Positions 46,957 to 54,842 of a DNA stretch of 59,962 nucleotides are shown piece by piece. This DNA comes from Lentilactobacillus dabitei. Lineage in GTDB: Bacteria; Bacillota; Bacilli; Lactobacillales; Lactobacillaceae. The stretch lies in the NCBI RefSeq assembly GCF_019061365.1, contig NZ_JAHPPD010000003.1:1-59962 (forward strand), in the 5' to 3' direction. Made by a program: the position numbers and the translations under genes. Position 1 is the first letter of the stretch, and each line of letters starts with the position of its first letter. The notes under the pieces were generated by a model. The model did not search any database. It was not told the DNA's origin and saw only the letters and a program-made list of their open reading frames with translations.

Positions 46957-47259
46957 TTACTTTGAGGCAGCGTTCTTTAAATCATTAGGATCTGGAAGAA
47001 TCTTCTCAACATCCGTGTGTGGACGTGGAATGACATAGTTGGAAACAACTTCGCCGATGTTTTCTGCGGCTGATACACCTGCATCAACAGCTGCTTTAAC
47101 AGCACCAACATCACCACGAACCATCACAGTTACCAATCCGTGACCGATTTTTTCCTGACCAACTAAGTTCACATTGGCTGCTTTAACCATCGCATCGGCA
47201 GCTTCAATGGATGCTACAAGACCTTGAGTCTCAATTAAACCTAAAGCTTCTTGTTCCAT
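46957..47259 (-). CDS. pduA: Hexameric microcompartment shell protein PduA
   Basis: A 100-residue single BMC-domain protein ([54 protein letters not shown]). It forms hexameric tiles whose pores pass diol substrates. It is the first gene of the operon and has a strong TAGGAGGAATTTCAC site before the ATG. Confidence 0.96.
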   Translation of the reverse strand: MEQEALGLIETQGLVASIEAADAMVKAANVNLVGQEKIGHGLVTVMVRGDVGAVKAAVDAGVSAAENIGEVVSNYVIPRPHTDVEKILPDPNDLKNAASK

Positions 47260-47294
47260 GTGAAATTCCTCCTAAGTGTGTTGAACCAATCTCT

Positions 47295-47316
47295 CGGTTC
47301 GCGAAATTGTGAACCG
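47295..47316 (-). promoter_or_regulatory. Palindrome in the pduA leader, containing a motif shared with the cblT promoter
   Basis: On the minus strand CGGTTC pairs with GAACCG around ten bases (47295-47316). The sequence AACGGTTCACAATT (47305-47318) also occurs, exactly, upstream of cblT at 52759-52772. It lies about 45 bp before pduA. It may be a PocR binding site or another common operator; not proven. Confidence 0.45.
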
Positions 47317-47337
47317 TTGGACTAATTCAATTGTTTT

Positions 47338-47351
47338 TGAAAACACTTTCA
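47338..47351 (-). promoter_or_regulatory. cre-like site 1 in the pdu promoter region
   Basis: TGAAAGTGTTTTCA (minus strand) matches the CcpA consensus TGWAANCGNTNWCA at all but one position (T for C at position 7). It lies just after a TATACT -10-like hexamer. Catabolite repression by CcpA is inferred. Confidence 0.55.
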
Positions 47352-47409
47352 GTATAAGGAATTTGCATTATGATATCTTAAACAAGTTCATCTTTAAAAT
47401 AACAATATT

Positions 47410-47423
47410 TGAAAACAGTTACA
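47410..47423 (-). promoter_or_regulatory. cre-like site 2 in the pdu promoter region
   Basis: TGTAACTGTTTTCA (minus strand) matches the CcpA consensus with the same single mismatch as site 1. Two similar boxes about 70 bp apart in a sugar-repressed operon strengthen the case for CcpA control. Confidence 0.5.
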
Positions 47424-47512
47424 CAACAAAAGATAAAATAACAAGAAAGTACTAACTATTTCAATGATTTATCTTGTAATCGCGATTTGATTATCATAAA
47501 ATTGAATCAAGG

Positions 47513-47526
47513 TGGAAGCGGTTCCA
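47513..47526 (+). promoter_or_regulatory. Palindromic cre-like site 3 next to pocR
   Basis: TGGAAGCGGTTCCA is a near-perfect dyad resembling a cre box (two W positions differ). It overlaps the likely pocR promoter region, directly before a TATACA. The divergent pduA-pocR region 47260-47571 holds only these regulatory signals. Confidence 0.45.
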
Positions 47527-47571
47527 CTATACAATTGTAATTGGCTTCATAAATGACTAGGGGGCACGATA

Positions 47572-48690
47572 ATGATCACCTATTCTCTCAAACAGAAAGA
47601 CTATCAAACGCTAGCTGAAGCAATCAACACTTTTTCTGGGATTACTCAAATTGACACAGCCTTTTATACCTTGGATGGCCAACTTTTGAAAAATGGGAGT
47701 ATTTTCCAACAACCAGAAGATGTCCAGCAAAGTCTCAACGTTTATTCTGACGAGATCTTTTCGATCTTTCCAGTGACAATGAATTACAAACTCTGGGGGC
47801 TCGGTATTTGCAATTCTGTCAACGTCTCACAGCAACGAATATCGTTATCAAGAAACTATTTAGAAAACATTATTGGGCAAATATTTGAATCAGACACTGA
47901 CGTTAACATTTCCGTCTGGGATGCGCTTGGAAGTGAAGGCATCTCTGCACTCCGGAACTTCGACACTTACTTAAGAAATGAAGCGAGCAAAAAGATATCG
48001 TCAACACCGGTTGAGTCAATGCCCGCAATCAATGGCGGAAAAGCCAGTGAAGCTAATTCGCTTGACGATGATGCTTCCGGCAACATCTATCACAGCCTAG
48101 AGGCCTGTCTTAACTACATCAAAAGCAATATTGATCAGACCATCTCACTAGACGAAGTTGCCCAACACGTATTCCTGTCGCCATCGTATTTGAGCCGCAT
48201 ATTCAAAAAAACTATGCACGTGAACTTTATTGATTACATCAATAATCAAAAGATTGCCGTTGCAGGTGAAAAGCTCTGTTTAAGCGAGTCGCCAGTAAGC
48301 CATATTGCCAAACAAATTGGCTTTGCACAAACCAGCTACTTTACCAAAATTTTCAAGCAGCATACCGGTTTAACTCCTTCTGAGTTTAGACAGCGAAACG
48401 CTTCAATCCAGAAGATCGTGACAATCCATCGCGACCTGACATGGAAGGATAGCGACAGCGTCTATGATGTTTCTAAGCAGTATTTTCAAGATCATAATAT
48501 TAGCTATTATTCCCAACCCGTCAATGGGTTCCCGTACATCAACAGTATTGCTGGGTTAGCCGATTCCTCAGGTCAACGCGGATGGATATTCACCGTTGAT
48601 TGCAAGCAGCCCAACGCTTCATCGATGTTAGTCCCAGTGGCAGGCAAGTCGGTTATTCAGTGGATTTATACCGAATATCCGGGTGATTGA
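47572..48690 (+). CDS. pocR: AraC-family regulator PocR with C-terminal DUF4430-like domain
   Basis: A 372-residue activator of the pdu genes, divergent from pduA. Residues 1-130 form a sensory region. Residues about 178-280 are the AraC double helix-turn-helix (SLDEVAQHVFLSPSYLSRIF, then VSHIAKQIGFAQTSYFTKIFKQHTGLTPSEFRQ). An unusual extra C-terminal domain (about 283-372) carries YINSIAGL, RGWIFTVD and VIQWIYT, which line up in order and spacing with VYVSSINGL, GWMYSVN and VHWYFS of the DUF4430 surface protein at 30078. It could sense cobalamin directly; that is inference. Confidence 0.88.
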   Translation: MITYSLKQKDYQTLAEAINTFSGITQIDTAFYTLDGQLLKNGSIFQQPEDVQQSLNVYSDEIFSIFPVTMNYKLWGLGICNSVNVSQQRISLSRNYLENIIGQIFESDTDVNISVWDALGSEGISALRNFDTYLRNEASKKISSTPVESMPAINGGKASEANSLDDDASGNIYHSLEACLNYIKSNIDQTISLDEVAQHVFLSPSYLSRIFKKTMHVNFIDYINNQKIAVAGEKLCLSESPVSHIAKQIGFAQTSYFTKIFKQHTGLTPSEFRQRNASIQKIVTIHRDLTWKDSDSVYDVSKQYFQDHNISYYSQPVNGFPYINSIAGLADSSGQRGWIFTVDCKQPNASSMLVPVAGKSVIQWIYTEYPGD

Positions 48691-48712
48691 CTTTTTTAAT
48701 GACGACAAATAG

Positions 48713-48747
48713 GCCTTTAACAGCATTTTTTGATGGCTGTTGAAGGC
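48713..48747 (+). terminator. Terminator of pocR
   Basis: GCCTTTAACAGC (48713-48724) pairs with GCTGTTGAAGGC (48736-48747) with one G-U pair, followed by TTTTGG. It lies 23 bp after the pocR stop. Confidence 0.8.
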
Positions 48748-48803
48748 TTTTGGTTTTGGGATTATGCGGTTGAAACGGGTTTTAAGAGTTTGACACTTAA
48801 TAT

Positions 48804-48826
48804 CCCCCACTAAAGCCCAAAATCAG
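48804..48826. repeat. Partial duplicate of the downstream hairpin arm
   Basis: These 23 bases (starting CCCCCACTAAAGCCC) equal 48889-48911, the left arm and loop of the perfect hairpin at 48878-48935. No right arm follows here. It is probably a remnant of duplication. Confidence 0.6.
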
Positions 48827-48877
48827 CATTTCCGCCATTACGTTGAGAAAACGTGCCTCAAGAGGCTGACGCTTAAC

Positions 48878-48935
48878 ATATAAGAAGGCCCCCACTAAAG
48901 CCCAAAATCAGGCTTTAGTGGGGGCCTTCTTATAT
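48878..48935. terminator. Perfect 25-bp hairpin between pocR and pduF
   Basis: Arms 48878-48902 and 48911-48935 are perfectly complementary over 25 bp around an eight-base loop. It lies between the convergent pocR and pduF genes. It lacks a long T-run but is likely to end transcription from both sides. Confidence 0.7.
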
Positions 48936-48964
48936 AATCGCGTCAAAGCGCCTCTTTCGGCACT

Positions 48965-49675
48965 CTAACCCTTTAAAGCAAACTGAATCGCTGCGGCCAA
49001 GATTCCACCTGCTAACGGTCCGAACATTGGTACCCATGCATAGCCCCAATAGGCGTTTCCTTTGTTAGGAACCGGCAAAATTGTGTAGGCCAAACGTGGA
49101 CCCCAGTCACGGGCTGGGTTGATGGCGAACCCGGTGGTCGTACCTAATCCAGTACCAATAACGAAGATCAAGAAGCCAACGATAAATGGCTTGAGTCCTT
49201 GCGTAAAGTTACCTAAGTTTAACAAGATGAAGATAAATGCAAATGTGGCAAATAATTCTGAGATGAAATTAAATAATGGCGATTTGATTGCTGGTCTCGT
49301 TGCAAAAATTCCAACTTGGTTTCCTGAAGCTTCATCAGGAGTTGCCTTGAAATGAGGAGCAAATTGAATGATAACCAGTGCTGCCCCAACGAAAGCACCT
49401 AAGAATTGACCTGCCAGATATGGCAAAACCTGACTCCATGGGAAGAAGCCGAAGCAGGCAAATCCAATTGTTACGGCGGGATTCAAATGTCCCATTGATC
49501 CGAGTGATCCAGCCACATAAACACCCATGGCAACGGCCATCCCCCATGACAAGCAGACAAACGTCCAATTAGCCCCCTTAGCATAGGCCTTGTTCAAATT
49601 AAACCCAGCACCGGTACCGGCACCAAGCATAATCAAAATCATGGTGCCAAAAAATTCACCAATAAAACCATCCAT
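48965..49675 (-). CDS. pduF: Propanediol/glycerol diffusion facilitator PduF (MIP family)
   Basis: A 236-residue aquaglyceroporin with six helices and both NPA boxes, HLNPAVT and AINPARDWGPRLAY. The D after the second box (NPARD) is typical of glycerol rather than water channels. Position next to pocR and the pdu operon supports propanediol/glycerol uptake. It has its own transcription unit. Confidence 0.93.
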   Translation of the reverse strand: MDGFIGEFFGTMILIMLGAGTGAGFNLNKAYAKGANWTFVCLSWGMAVAMGVYVAGSLGSMGHLNPAVTIGFACFGFFPWSQVLPYLAGQFLGAFVGAALVIIQFAPHFKATPDEASGNQVGIFATRPAIKSPLFNFISELFATFAFIFILLNLGNFTQGLKPFIVGFLIFVIGTGLGTTTGFAINPARDWGPRLAYTILPVPNKGNAYWGYAWVPMFGPLAGGILAAAIQFALKG

Positions 49676-49740
49676 AATATATCCACCTACCCTTTAATTG
49701 ATAAGCCATAATCGACGCATTAAGAATAGCATAGGTTCAA

Positions 49741-49754
49741 GTGAAAATATTCAC
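49741..49754. promoter_or_regulatory. Dyad in the pduF upstream region
   Basis: GTGAAAATATTCAC is a perfect dyad (5-bp arms) about 65 bp before pduF, near where the promoter must lie. The rest of 49676-49984 contains the cobC terminator and no gene. An operator role is only a possibility. Confidence 0.35.
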
Positions 49755-49899
49755 CTAATTGATTTTGAGTCTGACATTAAATTGGTGATCGGGTACAAAA
49801 TATTGTCATTGCGCAAAATGTTATCAATTGAATTCTAAATAAATATTGAATTAAACTGAGTTCCTTTGGTTAATTTTCCAGAATCCCACCAAAAATAAA

Positions 49900-49932
49900 G
49901 TCACAATCTTGAACTGACTTCAAAATTGTGAC
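49900..49932 (-). terminator. Terminator of the cblT-cobC operon
   Basis: GTCACAAT at 49900-49907 pairs perfectly with ATTGTGAC at 49925-49932, and on the minus strand the hairpin is followed by TTTATTTTT. It lies about 50 bp after the cobC stop. Confidence 0.75.
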
Positions 49933-49984
49933 AGTTAATGATTGTAACAAAACAGTCACGCTTCCAATTATTCTGAAAGGGTTA

Positions 49985-50572
49985 TCAAACATTTAACTGA
50001 ATGAGCTTAACTTCATGCTTGCTGACCTTATATTCTGAATAATCGCCTGCGTTAAAATTCACAGACCACCAATCAACATCAGGATACCAATGATGATGCA
50101 ATGTCCGTAACACGCCCAAATGGGCAACAAGCAGAACTGTGCTATCCGCTGGCAAAGTCTCCAGGTAGTGATCAATAGTTTTAATCACTCGTTTTTCAAA
50201 ATCATGAAAAGGTTCTGCTCCTTCTGGAGTCACATCAAAGGGAGCCTTTAACCACTTTTCCCAGACGTCCGGATAAGCGGCTTCAACCTCGTTGGCATTC
50301 TTGCCCTCCCAATTTCCAAAGGGCATTTCGTCAAATTCCGGTTCAACAATCACCCGAGTAGTCGGATGATTCTTTTCGACCGCATTCAAAGTTTGCTCAG
50401 TTCGTTTCAAATTACTTCGAATTGCAATCGTAATTGGCACATTTTTTAGTTTATCAGCTAATTGATCAGCTTGCTTTAAACCGATATCATCCAATTCAAC
50501 ATCGGCTTTACCATAATATTTTTTCTCGCGGTTATAAGCTGTTTCACCATGGCGACTCAACAATAACTTCAT
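49985..50572 (-). CDS. cobC: Histidine phosphatase, probable alpha-ribazole-5'-phosphate phosphatase CobC
   Basis: A 195-residue histidine phosphatase with the catalytic LSRHGETAYN near the start, a second arginine in RSNLKRTEQT and the C-terminal histidine in VAHLGVLRTL. CobC removes phosphate from alpha-ribazole phosphate or adenosylcobalamin phosphate. It follows cobS directly (TAG then ATG). The family is broad, and the assignment leans on the neighbours. Confidence 0.85.
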   Translation of the reverse strand: MKLLLSRHGETAYNREKKYYGKADVELDDIGLKQADQLADKLKNVPITIAIRSNLKRTEQTLNAVEKNHPTTRVIVEPEFDEMPFGNWEGKNANEVEAAYPDVWEKWLKAPFDVTPEGAEPFHDFEKRVIKTIDHYLETLPADSTVLLVAHLGVLRTLHHHWYPDVDWWSVNFNAGDYSEYKVSKHEVKLIQLNV

Positions 50573-51331
50573 CTAGATCACCTTTACTAACGCTGCCAGT
50601 ACCAGTAGGAAAACAATTTGGCCCAGTTCACCATACGCACCAATTGTGTCACCCGTAAAACCACCAAGCTTACGATTAATGTAGTGACGATAAATCCAGG
50701 CACAGACAATCACCATAACGTAAGCAATTAGACCACTAATGCCCAAAATCAAACCAATCACAATAATTGCAAATAATTGAGCAACGGCAATTCGCCACGG
50801 GGAAACCCCTGTCCATAACGCGCCGAGGCCCTTCGTCTTACCAGCATAAACCATCTTATAAAATAGCAAAACCATACCAGTTTTTGCCACCATCGTCGTC
50901 ACTGCAGTTAACCCAACCATTTGCCACAACTTCAGATACGGTGAGGCCACCACACCAGCCCCCATCACAATTGCATAGAAATAAGTCAATGCCAGGCTGC
51001 CCATAGTACCAATGCGACTGTCCTTCATAATTTCTTTAATGCAGTCAACGGTGCGAGAAGAGTACAGGCCATCCGCTGTATCGGCCAGCGAGTCCAAATG
51101 AAATCCCCCGGTAATCAGGCCGTCAGAAATCCAGTACAGGATCCAAGCAAACCAAATCGGGAAAATTAACGTCATCAGCCAAAAAAATAAGGCTTCAATA
51201 CAGCCGATCAAAAAGCCAAATAGCGTAAAATATTGAATACTCTTCTTAAACCTGCTGGTAGCGTCCTTTATTTCATACGGAACTGGAATTCGAGTAAAAA
51301 ACTGGGTCAGTAAAATCAACGACTTTATCAT
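50573..51331 (-). CDS. cobS: Adenosylcobinamide-GDP ribazoletransferase CobS
   Basis: A 252-residue membrane protein with about six helices. The catalytic aspartate-rich segment ISDGLITGGFHLDSLADTADGLYSSR and the nearby REIMKDSRIGTMG-like KEIMKDSRIGTMGSLAL identify CobS, which joins adenosylcobinamide-GDP to alpha-ribazole in the last stage of B12 assembly. It lies in the cblT-cblS-cobS-cobC cluster. Confidence 0.95.
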   Translation of the reverse strand: MIKSLILLTQFFTRIPVPYEIKDATSRFKKSIQYFTLFGFLIGCIEALFFWLMTLIFPIWFAWILYWISDGLITGGFHLDSLADTADGLYSSRTVDCIKEIMKDSRIGTMGSLALTYFYAIVMGAGVVASPYLKLWQMVGLTAVTTMVAKTGMVLLFYKMVYAGKTKGLGALWTGVSPWRIAVAQLFAIIVIGLILGISGLIAYVMVIVCAWIYRHYINRKLGGFTGDTIGAYGELGQIVFLLVLAALVKVI

Positions 51332-51357
51332 TAACGATCATCCTTAACTACTTCAAT

Positions 51358-52116
51358 TTATGAATCCAAAACTGCTAATCTCGCAATTAATGCCAACTTG
51401 GGGAAAGCTTGTTCAAACTGTTGCTGCTGAATTGGCTTAATCGCGATCAGTACGACCGTTGCAGGTCCAGCAGACTGATTTTTATTAGGAACGCTCAAAT
51501 CTGCAATCGCTTCAATTTTAGCGTGATGGGTTTCGGCCATTTGAACCAGTTCATAGCGAACTCCGCGAGAGCCTACTGGTAACATATCCACAACAGCATC
51601 ATTTGCCCTGATCTTTCGAACCAAATCGTATGAAAAAATTGTGGCTAAATGCTTTTTAACTTCCTCACCAACGTATGGGGTTCCAAGCTGATAAACGAGG
51701 GCTGCTCCAGAAAAGTGAATTGAAGCGACATTGATCTGATGAGCCTTGGCAACAACCGTAACCCCAATTGAGGTTGTCTGAGTCCGCATGTTGTCTTCCG
51801 TACTCCCATTCAGCGGGAGACCAGATAACCCTGCCTTTTTGAGCTCTTGGCGAATGCCCCAAATGACCCGCTCGCCAGTTGGCTGCAATTCATTGCCAAT
51901 TGTATCGACAATCGTGATGGGATCCGCACCAAAACACATCAATTCCATCAGTGGTACTCGCACTGAATAAGCCGCTGTAATTGCTGGATCAATTAACACT
52001 TCGTCAAATTTTTTCTCCCCGATCCCAGCGCTACAATCACAGGCAATCACTAATGTGTTGTGCGCATCAAGTCTAACCAGGGAAAGATCTCGAAATTGTC
52101 CACCATCGCCATTCAT
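51358..52116 (-). CDS. cblS: Alpha-ribazole kinase CblS-like (AIR synthase-related protein)
   Basis: A 252-residue PurM/ThiL-like ATP-binding protein (VIACDCSAGIGEKKFDEV, AAYSVRVPLMELMCFGADPITIVDTIGNE, GSTEDNMRTQTTSIGVTVVA). Its place between a small S component and cobS matches the CblT-CblS pair of Geobacillus and Listeria, in which imported alpha-ribazole is phosphorylated. Assigned on fold plus context. Confidence 0.75.
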   Translation of the reverse strand: MNGDGGQFRDLSLVRLDAHNTLVIACDCSAGIGEKKFDEVLIDPAITAAYSVRVPLMELMCFGADPITIVDTIGNELQPTGERVIWGIRQELKKAGLSGLPLNGSTEDNMRTQTTSIGVTVVAKAHQINVASIHFSGAALVYQLGTPYVGEEVKKHLATIFSYDLVRKIRANDAVVDMLPVGSRGVRYELVQMAETHHAKIEAIADLSVPNKNQSAGPATVVLIAIKPIQQQQFEQAFPKLALIARLAVLDS

Positions 52117-52189
52117 TTGGTGTCTCTCCTTTCACGAAAAGTTGGTGCTAACCGCATGTAACGGTGCGCCTAACAATACCAAAGTCAAG

Positions 52190-52702
52190 TTAGCTATGGA
52201 GCCGCAAAAATGGGGCTCCCTTCACCCGTTTTGGCAGGGCAGCATAAATCACTTCACACACAATCAAATTGAGGATTGTCGCAATTGTCAGTGGCACAAA
52301 GTACACATAGACTGCTTGTTTTAACAAGGGATACATGAACACTAATTCAATTGGGACGTTAATTGCATAACCAACGATATCAGCAATCACCACCCCTTTA
52401 ATGGCTTCTTTGCCAAGCTTTTGACGCAGCCAGCCAAAGACAAACATACAGATTCCCATTGCAACAGCGATGATCAAGTGAATCGGCAAGGTGAGTGGAA
52501 ATCCCGCCAATGCAGCCGACACTAAGTGACCAAATATGCCAAGAAAGCCACCAAATACAGGTCCCAGCAAAATAGCCCCCAAAAATGCCGGTGCTGAATC
52601 AAATGCCACCGATCCCATAATCTTAACGTTGGCGCCAATAACACATAATGCCAACAACATCGCCGCCAAGACCATCCGTTTTAAACGATTTGAACGATTC
52701 AT
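52190..52702 (-). CDS. cblT: ECF-type S component, probable alpha-ribazole transporter CblT
   Basis: A 170-residue membrane protein with five to six helices and the S-component loops FDSAPAFLGAILLGPVFGGFLGIFGH and GYAINVPIELVF. It starts at the ATG at 52702 behind GGAAG. Being the first gene before cblS supports alpha-ribazole as the substrate. No ATPase or EcfT is beside it, so it would use a shared or the 25-28 kb module. Confidence 0.75.
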   Translation of the reverse strand: MNRSNRLKRMVLAAMLLALCVIGANVKIMGSVAFDSAPAFLGAILLGPVFGGFLGIFGHLVSAALAGFPLTLPIHLIIAVAMGICMFVFGWLRQKLGKEAIKGVVIADIVGYAINVPIELVFMYPLLKQAVYVYFVPLTIATILNLIVCEVIYAALPKRVKGAPFLRLHS

Positions 52703-52711
52703 AAAATCCAC

Positions 52712-52790
52712 TTCCTATCATTACTAAATAATTTCTAGTCCAAGAGAATCATAACATTAATTGTGAACCGTTCAACATGACTCACCGGAT
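52712..52790 (-). promoter_or_regulatory. Promoter of the cblT operon with motif shared with pduA
   Basis: On the minus strand TTGAAC and TATGAT are 16 bp apart, and the shared sequence AACGGTTCACAATT (52759-52772) overlaps the -35 and the spacer. No cobalamin riboswitch signature is present. Confidence 0.5.
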
Positions 52791-52848
52791 CAGTCAAGAT
52801 TGTTGTACGCATTGAACAAAAGTGAGGTAATGGGAAGCGACAAACGGC

Positions 52849-52931
52849 TGATCCCGGCCATTTAAGCCAAAAAAATAATGCATTCCAAAACCAAAATGCA
52901 TTACTTTTTCACTTAAATTCTGGGATCAAAA
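52849..52931 (-). repeat. Terminator element with conserved inverted arms, copy B
   Basis: A hairpin TAATGCATT...AATGCATTA, with a T-run on the minus strand, is enclosed by outer arms TGATCCCGGCCATTTAA (52849-52865) and TTAAATTCTGGGATCAAAA (52913-52931). The outer arms match those of copy A at 7942-8025, but the inner hairpins are unrelated. It terminates the secreted-protein gene ending at 52969. Confidence 0.65.
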
Positions 52932-52968
52932 CGCCTTTGGTCCCAATCTCTTGATCAAAATATACTAT

Positions 52969-53448
52969 TTATTCTGATTTTTGATAATAATAGTTAATTT
53001 GTGCTTTTTTGCTGTTCGAGCTGAGATAAGAGTACATTTTCAAGGCCGTCTTACCGTTGTGCTGAACCTTCTTGAAATAAAGTGGACTGTTGACGTTGAT
53101 GAGCGTCAACTTCCAATAACCGTGCTTGTTGACTTTGTTAGCGACTTTAAATAAGTAATTGCTATCCTTGGTATTCGCGTATTTATCAACGTTATCGTAG
53201 AAAGTAATTGCCTGATAGTTTTGGTTCGTGGCCTTGGCGGCTCCCTGCTTGAACGTGTACTTTGTCAGTCGATATTTTACCGCGCTCTTGCCAGTTGTGC
53301 CATCTGAATATTTGCCGTACCAAGTTCCTTGAAGTGCCTGGGGAACTGGATTAGCCATCGTCTTTGCATGAGCAGACTGAGCAGCAGGAACAATTGCTGC
53401 CAAGCCGGCCGTTACTCCGAGAATGGTAAGTGTCTTAGAAATTTGCAT
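52969..53448 (-). CDS. Small secreted protein of unknown function
   Basis: A 159-residue exported protein with a signal peptide (MQISKTLTILGVTAGLAAI, cleaved near AHAK). The mature part starts PVPQALQGTWYGKYSDG and looks like a small beta-barrel domain common in Lactobacillus secreted proteins. The ATG at 53448 follows AAAGGAT; the longer reading has no support. No function is known. Confidence 0.65.
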   Translation of the reverse strand: MQISKTLTILGVTAGLAAIVPAAQSAHAKTMANPVPQALQGTWYGKYSDGTTGKSAVKYRLTKYTFKQGAAKATNQNYQAITFYDNVDKYANTKDSNYLFKVANKVNKHGYWKLTLINVNSPLYFKKVQHNGKTALKMYSYLSSNSKKAQINYYYQKSE

Positions 53449-53523
53449 TAATCTATCCTTTCTTTTACAACCAAACGATTGGAAGTAGTCTAACAGAAAT
53501 GAGCGATTCATGCAAAATTGATT

Positions 53524-54612
53524 CTATTGACGGTGCTGATCATTTTGTAAAAAGTCCGCTTTTTGCAAGGCCTCATCCTTTTCCTTTAAGGCTTCATCTT
53601 TTTCATTGAGGTTAAAGACTTGCCAGCAAATGAGGGCCACACTCCAGGTGATGATAAACAGGCCAACGAGCATAATGCCAAGGATATTGAAGTTCAATGC
53701 CTGTGCCCATTTGATAATAAAGAAATGGGAATGGATATCCGATCCAAAGGCCTGTAAAACATCGACGATGCCGACGAAGAACGCTGCGGTGACTGACAGG
53801 CCAGTGAGCGCTAAATTATAATACACCTTCCGATATGGTGAAGAGAACACCCAGCTGTAGGCAGTGCTCATGAATAAGCCATCACTGGAATCCATTAGGC
53901 ACATCCCCGCCGTAAACAACAATGGGAATGAGAAAACAGCAAACCACGGAATGCCTTTACTGGTTGCAACCGCTGAAGTTGCCAAAACGGCGATTTGAGT
54001 GGCTGTGTCAAATCCCAACCCAAACAGGAAACCAACGCAGATAACCTGCCAATTGTGATTGATCAAATTAATACTCTTTTTGAAAAATCTAAAAATCTTC
54101 GTGTCAGTCGATTGATTTGCCTGCTCAACGTTGCCATTATTGATGGCTTTAAACGACTTCCAAATTCCGACTAAAATCACGAGGTTAATGGTTCCAAGCA
54201 GAATTAACATAAACCCGGCAAATAACGTGCCGAAGATGCCGCCAACGTTTTGTAGTGCGGGCAGCTTTGTCTTTGACCACTCGACAAAGAAAATCGTGAT
54301 GAGGGCCATGATGATGACCACCAGCGAATGACCAAGTGAAAAGTAAAAACCGACCCCATGGGTATTTTTACCATCATTGACCAGCTTTCGAGTCATGTTG
54401 TCAATTGCAGAAATGTGATCAACATCAAAGGCGTGCTGAAGGCCAAACGTAAATGATAAAAACGCCATCCCCAATAACGCAGGGTATCGATTCAGATAAG
54501 AAAATACCAGTACCCAACCAACAACAAAAATTGCTAAAACATATCCACCAAACTTTGCAATATCCGGCTTAAGTGCGTAATGCACCATTGAACCATTTGT
54601 TGAACTTTCCAA
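53524..54612 (-). CDS. Nickel/cobalt permease, NiCoT family (HoxN/NixA)
   Basis: A 362-residue membrane protein with eight helices and the NiCoT signature HAFDVDHISAIDN (HX4DH) in helix II, and LGFDTATQIAVL and LFTAGMCLMDSSDG further on. The start is a TTG at 54612 after GGGAGG; the ORF extends upstream but without a site. Position near B12 genes suggests cobalt, but nickel is equally possible from sequence. The charged repeat LKEKDEALKEKDEAL near the C-terminus is a likely coiled tail. Confidence 0.9.
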   Translation of the reverse strand: MESSTNGSMVHYALKPDIAKFGGYVLAIFVVGWVLVFSYLNRYPALLGMAFLSFTFGLQHAFDVDHISAIDNMTRKLVNDGKNTHGVGFYFSLGHSLVVIIMALITIFFVEWSKTKLPALQNVGGIFGTLFAGFMLILLGTINLVILVGIWKSFKAINNGNVEQANQSTDTKIFRFFKKSINLINHNWQVICVGFLFGLGFDTATQIAVLATSAVATSKGIPWFAVFSFPLLFTAGMCLMDSSDGLFMSTAYSWVFSSPYRKVYYNLALTGLSVTAAFFVGIVDVLQAFGSDIHSHFFIIKWAQALNFNILGIMLVGLFIITWSVALICWQVFNLNEKDEALKEKDEALQKADFLQNDQHRQ

Positions 54613-54702
54613 AGCAATTCCTCCCTGATGACTGCGGTATTCAATCAGGATAAACAATCTGTCGATTATGGTCAGAAGCTGTTTTGATCGTTCATGGTGA
54701 TT

Positions 54703-54736
54703 GTGTATACTTTTACAAGCGCACAAAGTATAGCAC
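54703..54736. promoter_or_regulatory. Palindrome upstream of the NiCoT gene, possible metal-responsive operator
   Basis: TATACTTT and AAAGTATA are separated by 11 bp, with further pairing GTG/CAC outside. The layout resembles NikR-type dyads with an 11-bp spacer, and it lies about 90 bp before the start codon in a promoter-like region. The regulator is unknown. Confidence 0.45.
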
Positions 54737-54842
54737 CAAAGAAAGCGCATTTATTAGCAAATTTTCGTTAAGTTGGCTGAAGGAAACGGAAAAATGTGAC
54801 TATTTTAAGAGTGCGAAACCAAGCGGTTAATAATCGGAGTAG

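Noticed and set aside
52712-52968. Cobalamin riboswitch before cblT
   Set aside because: No B12-box-like sequence; the region is accounted for by a sigma-A-type promoter and a terminator element.
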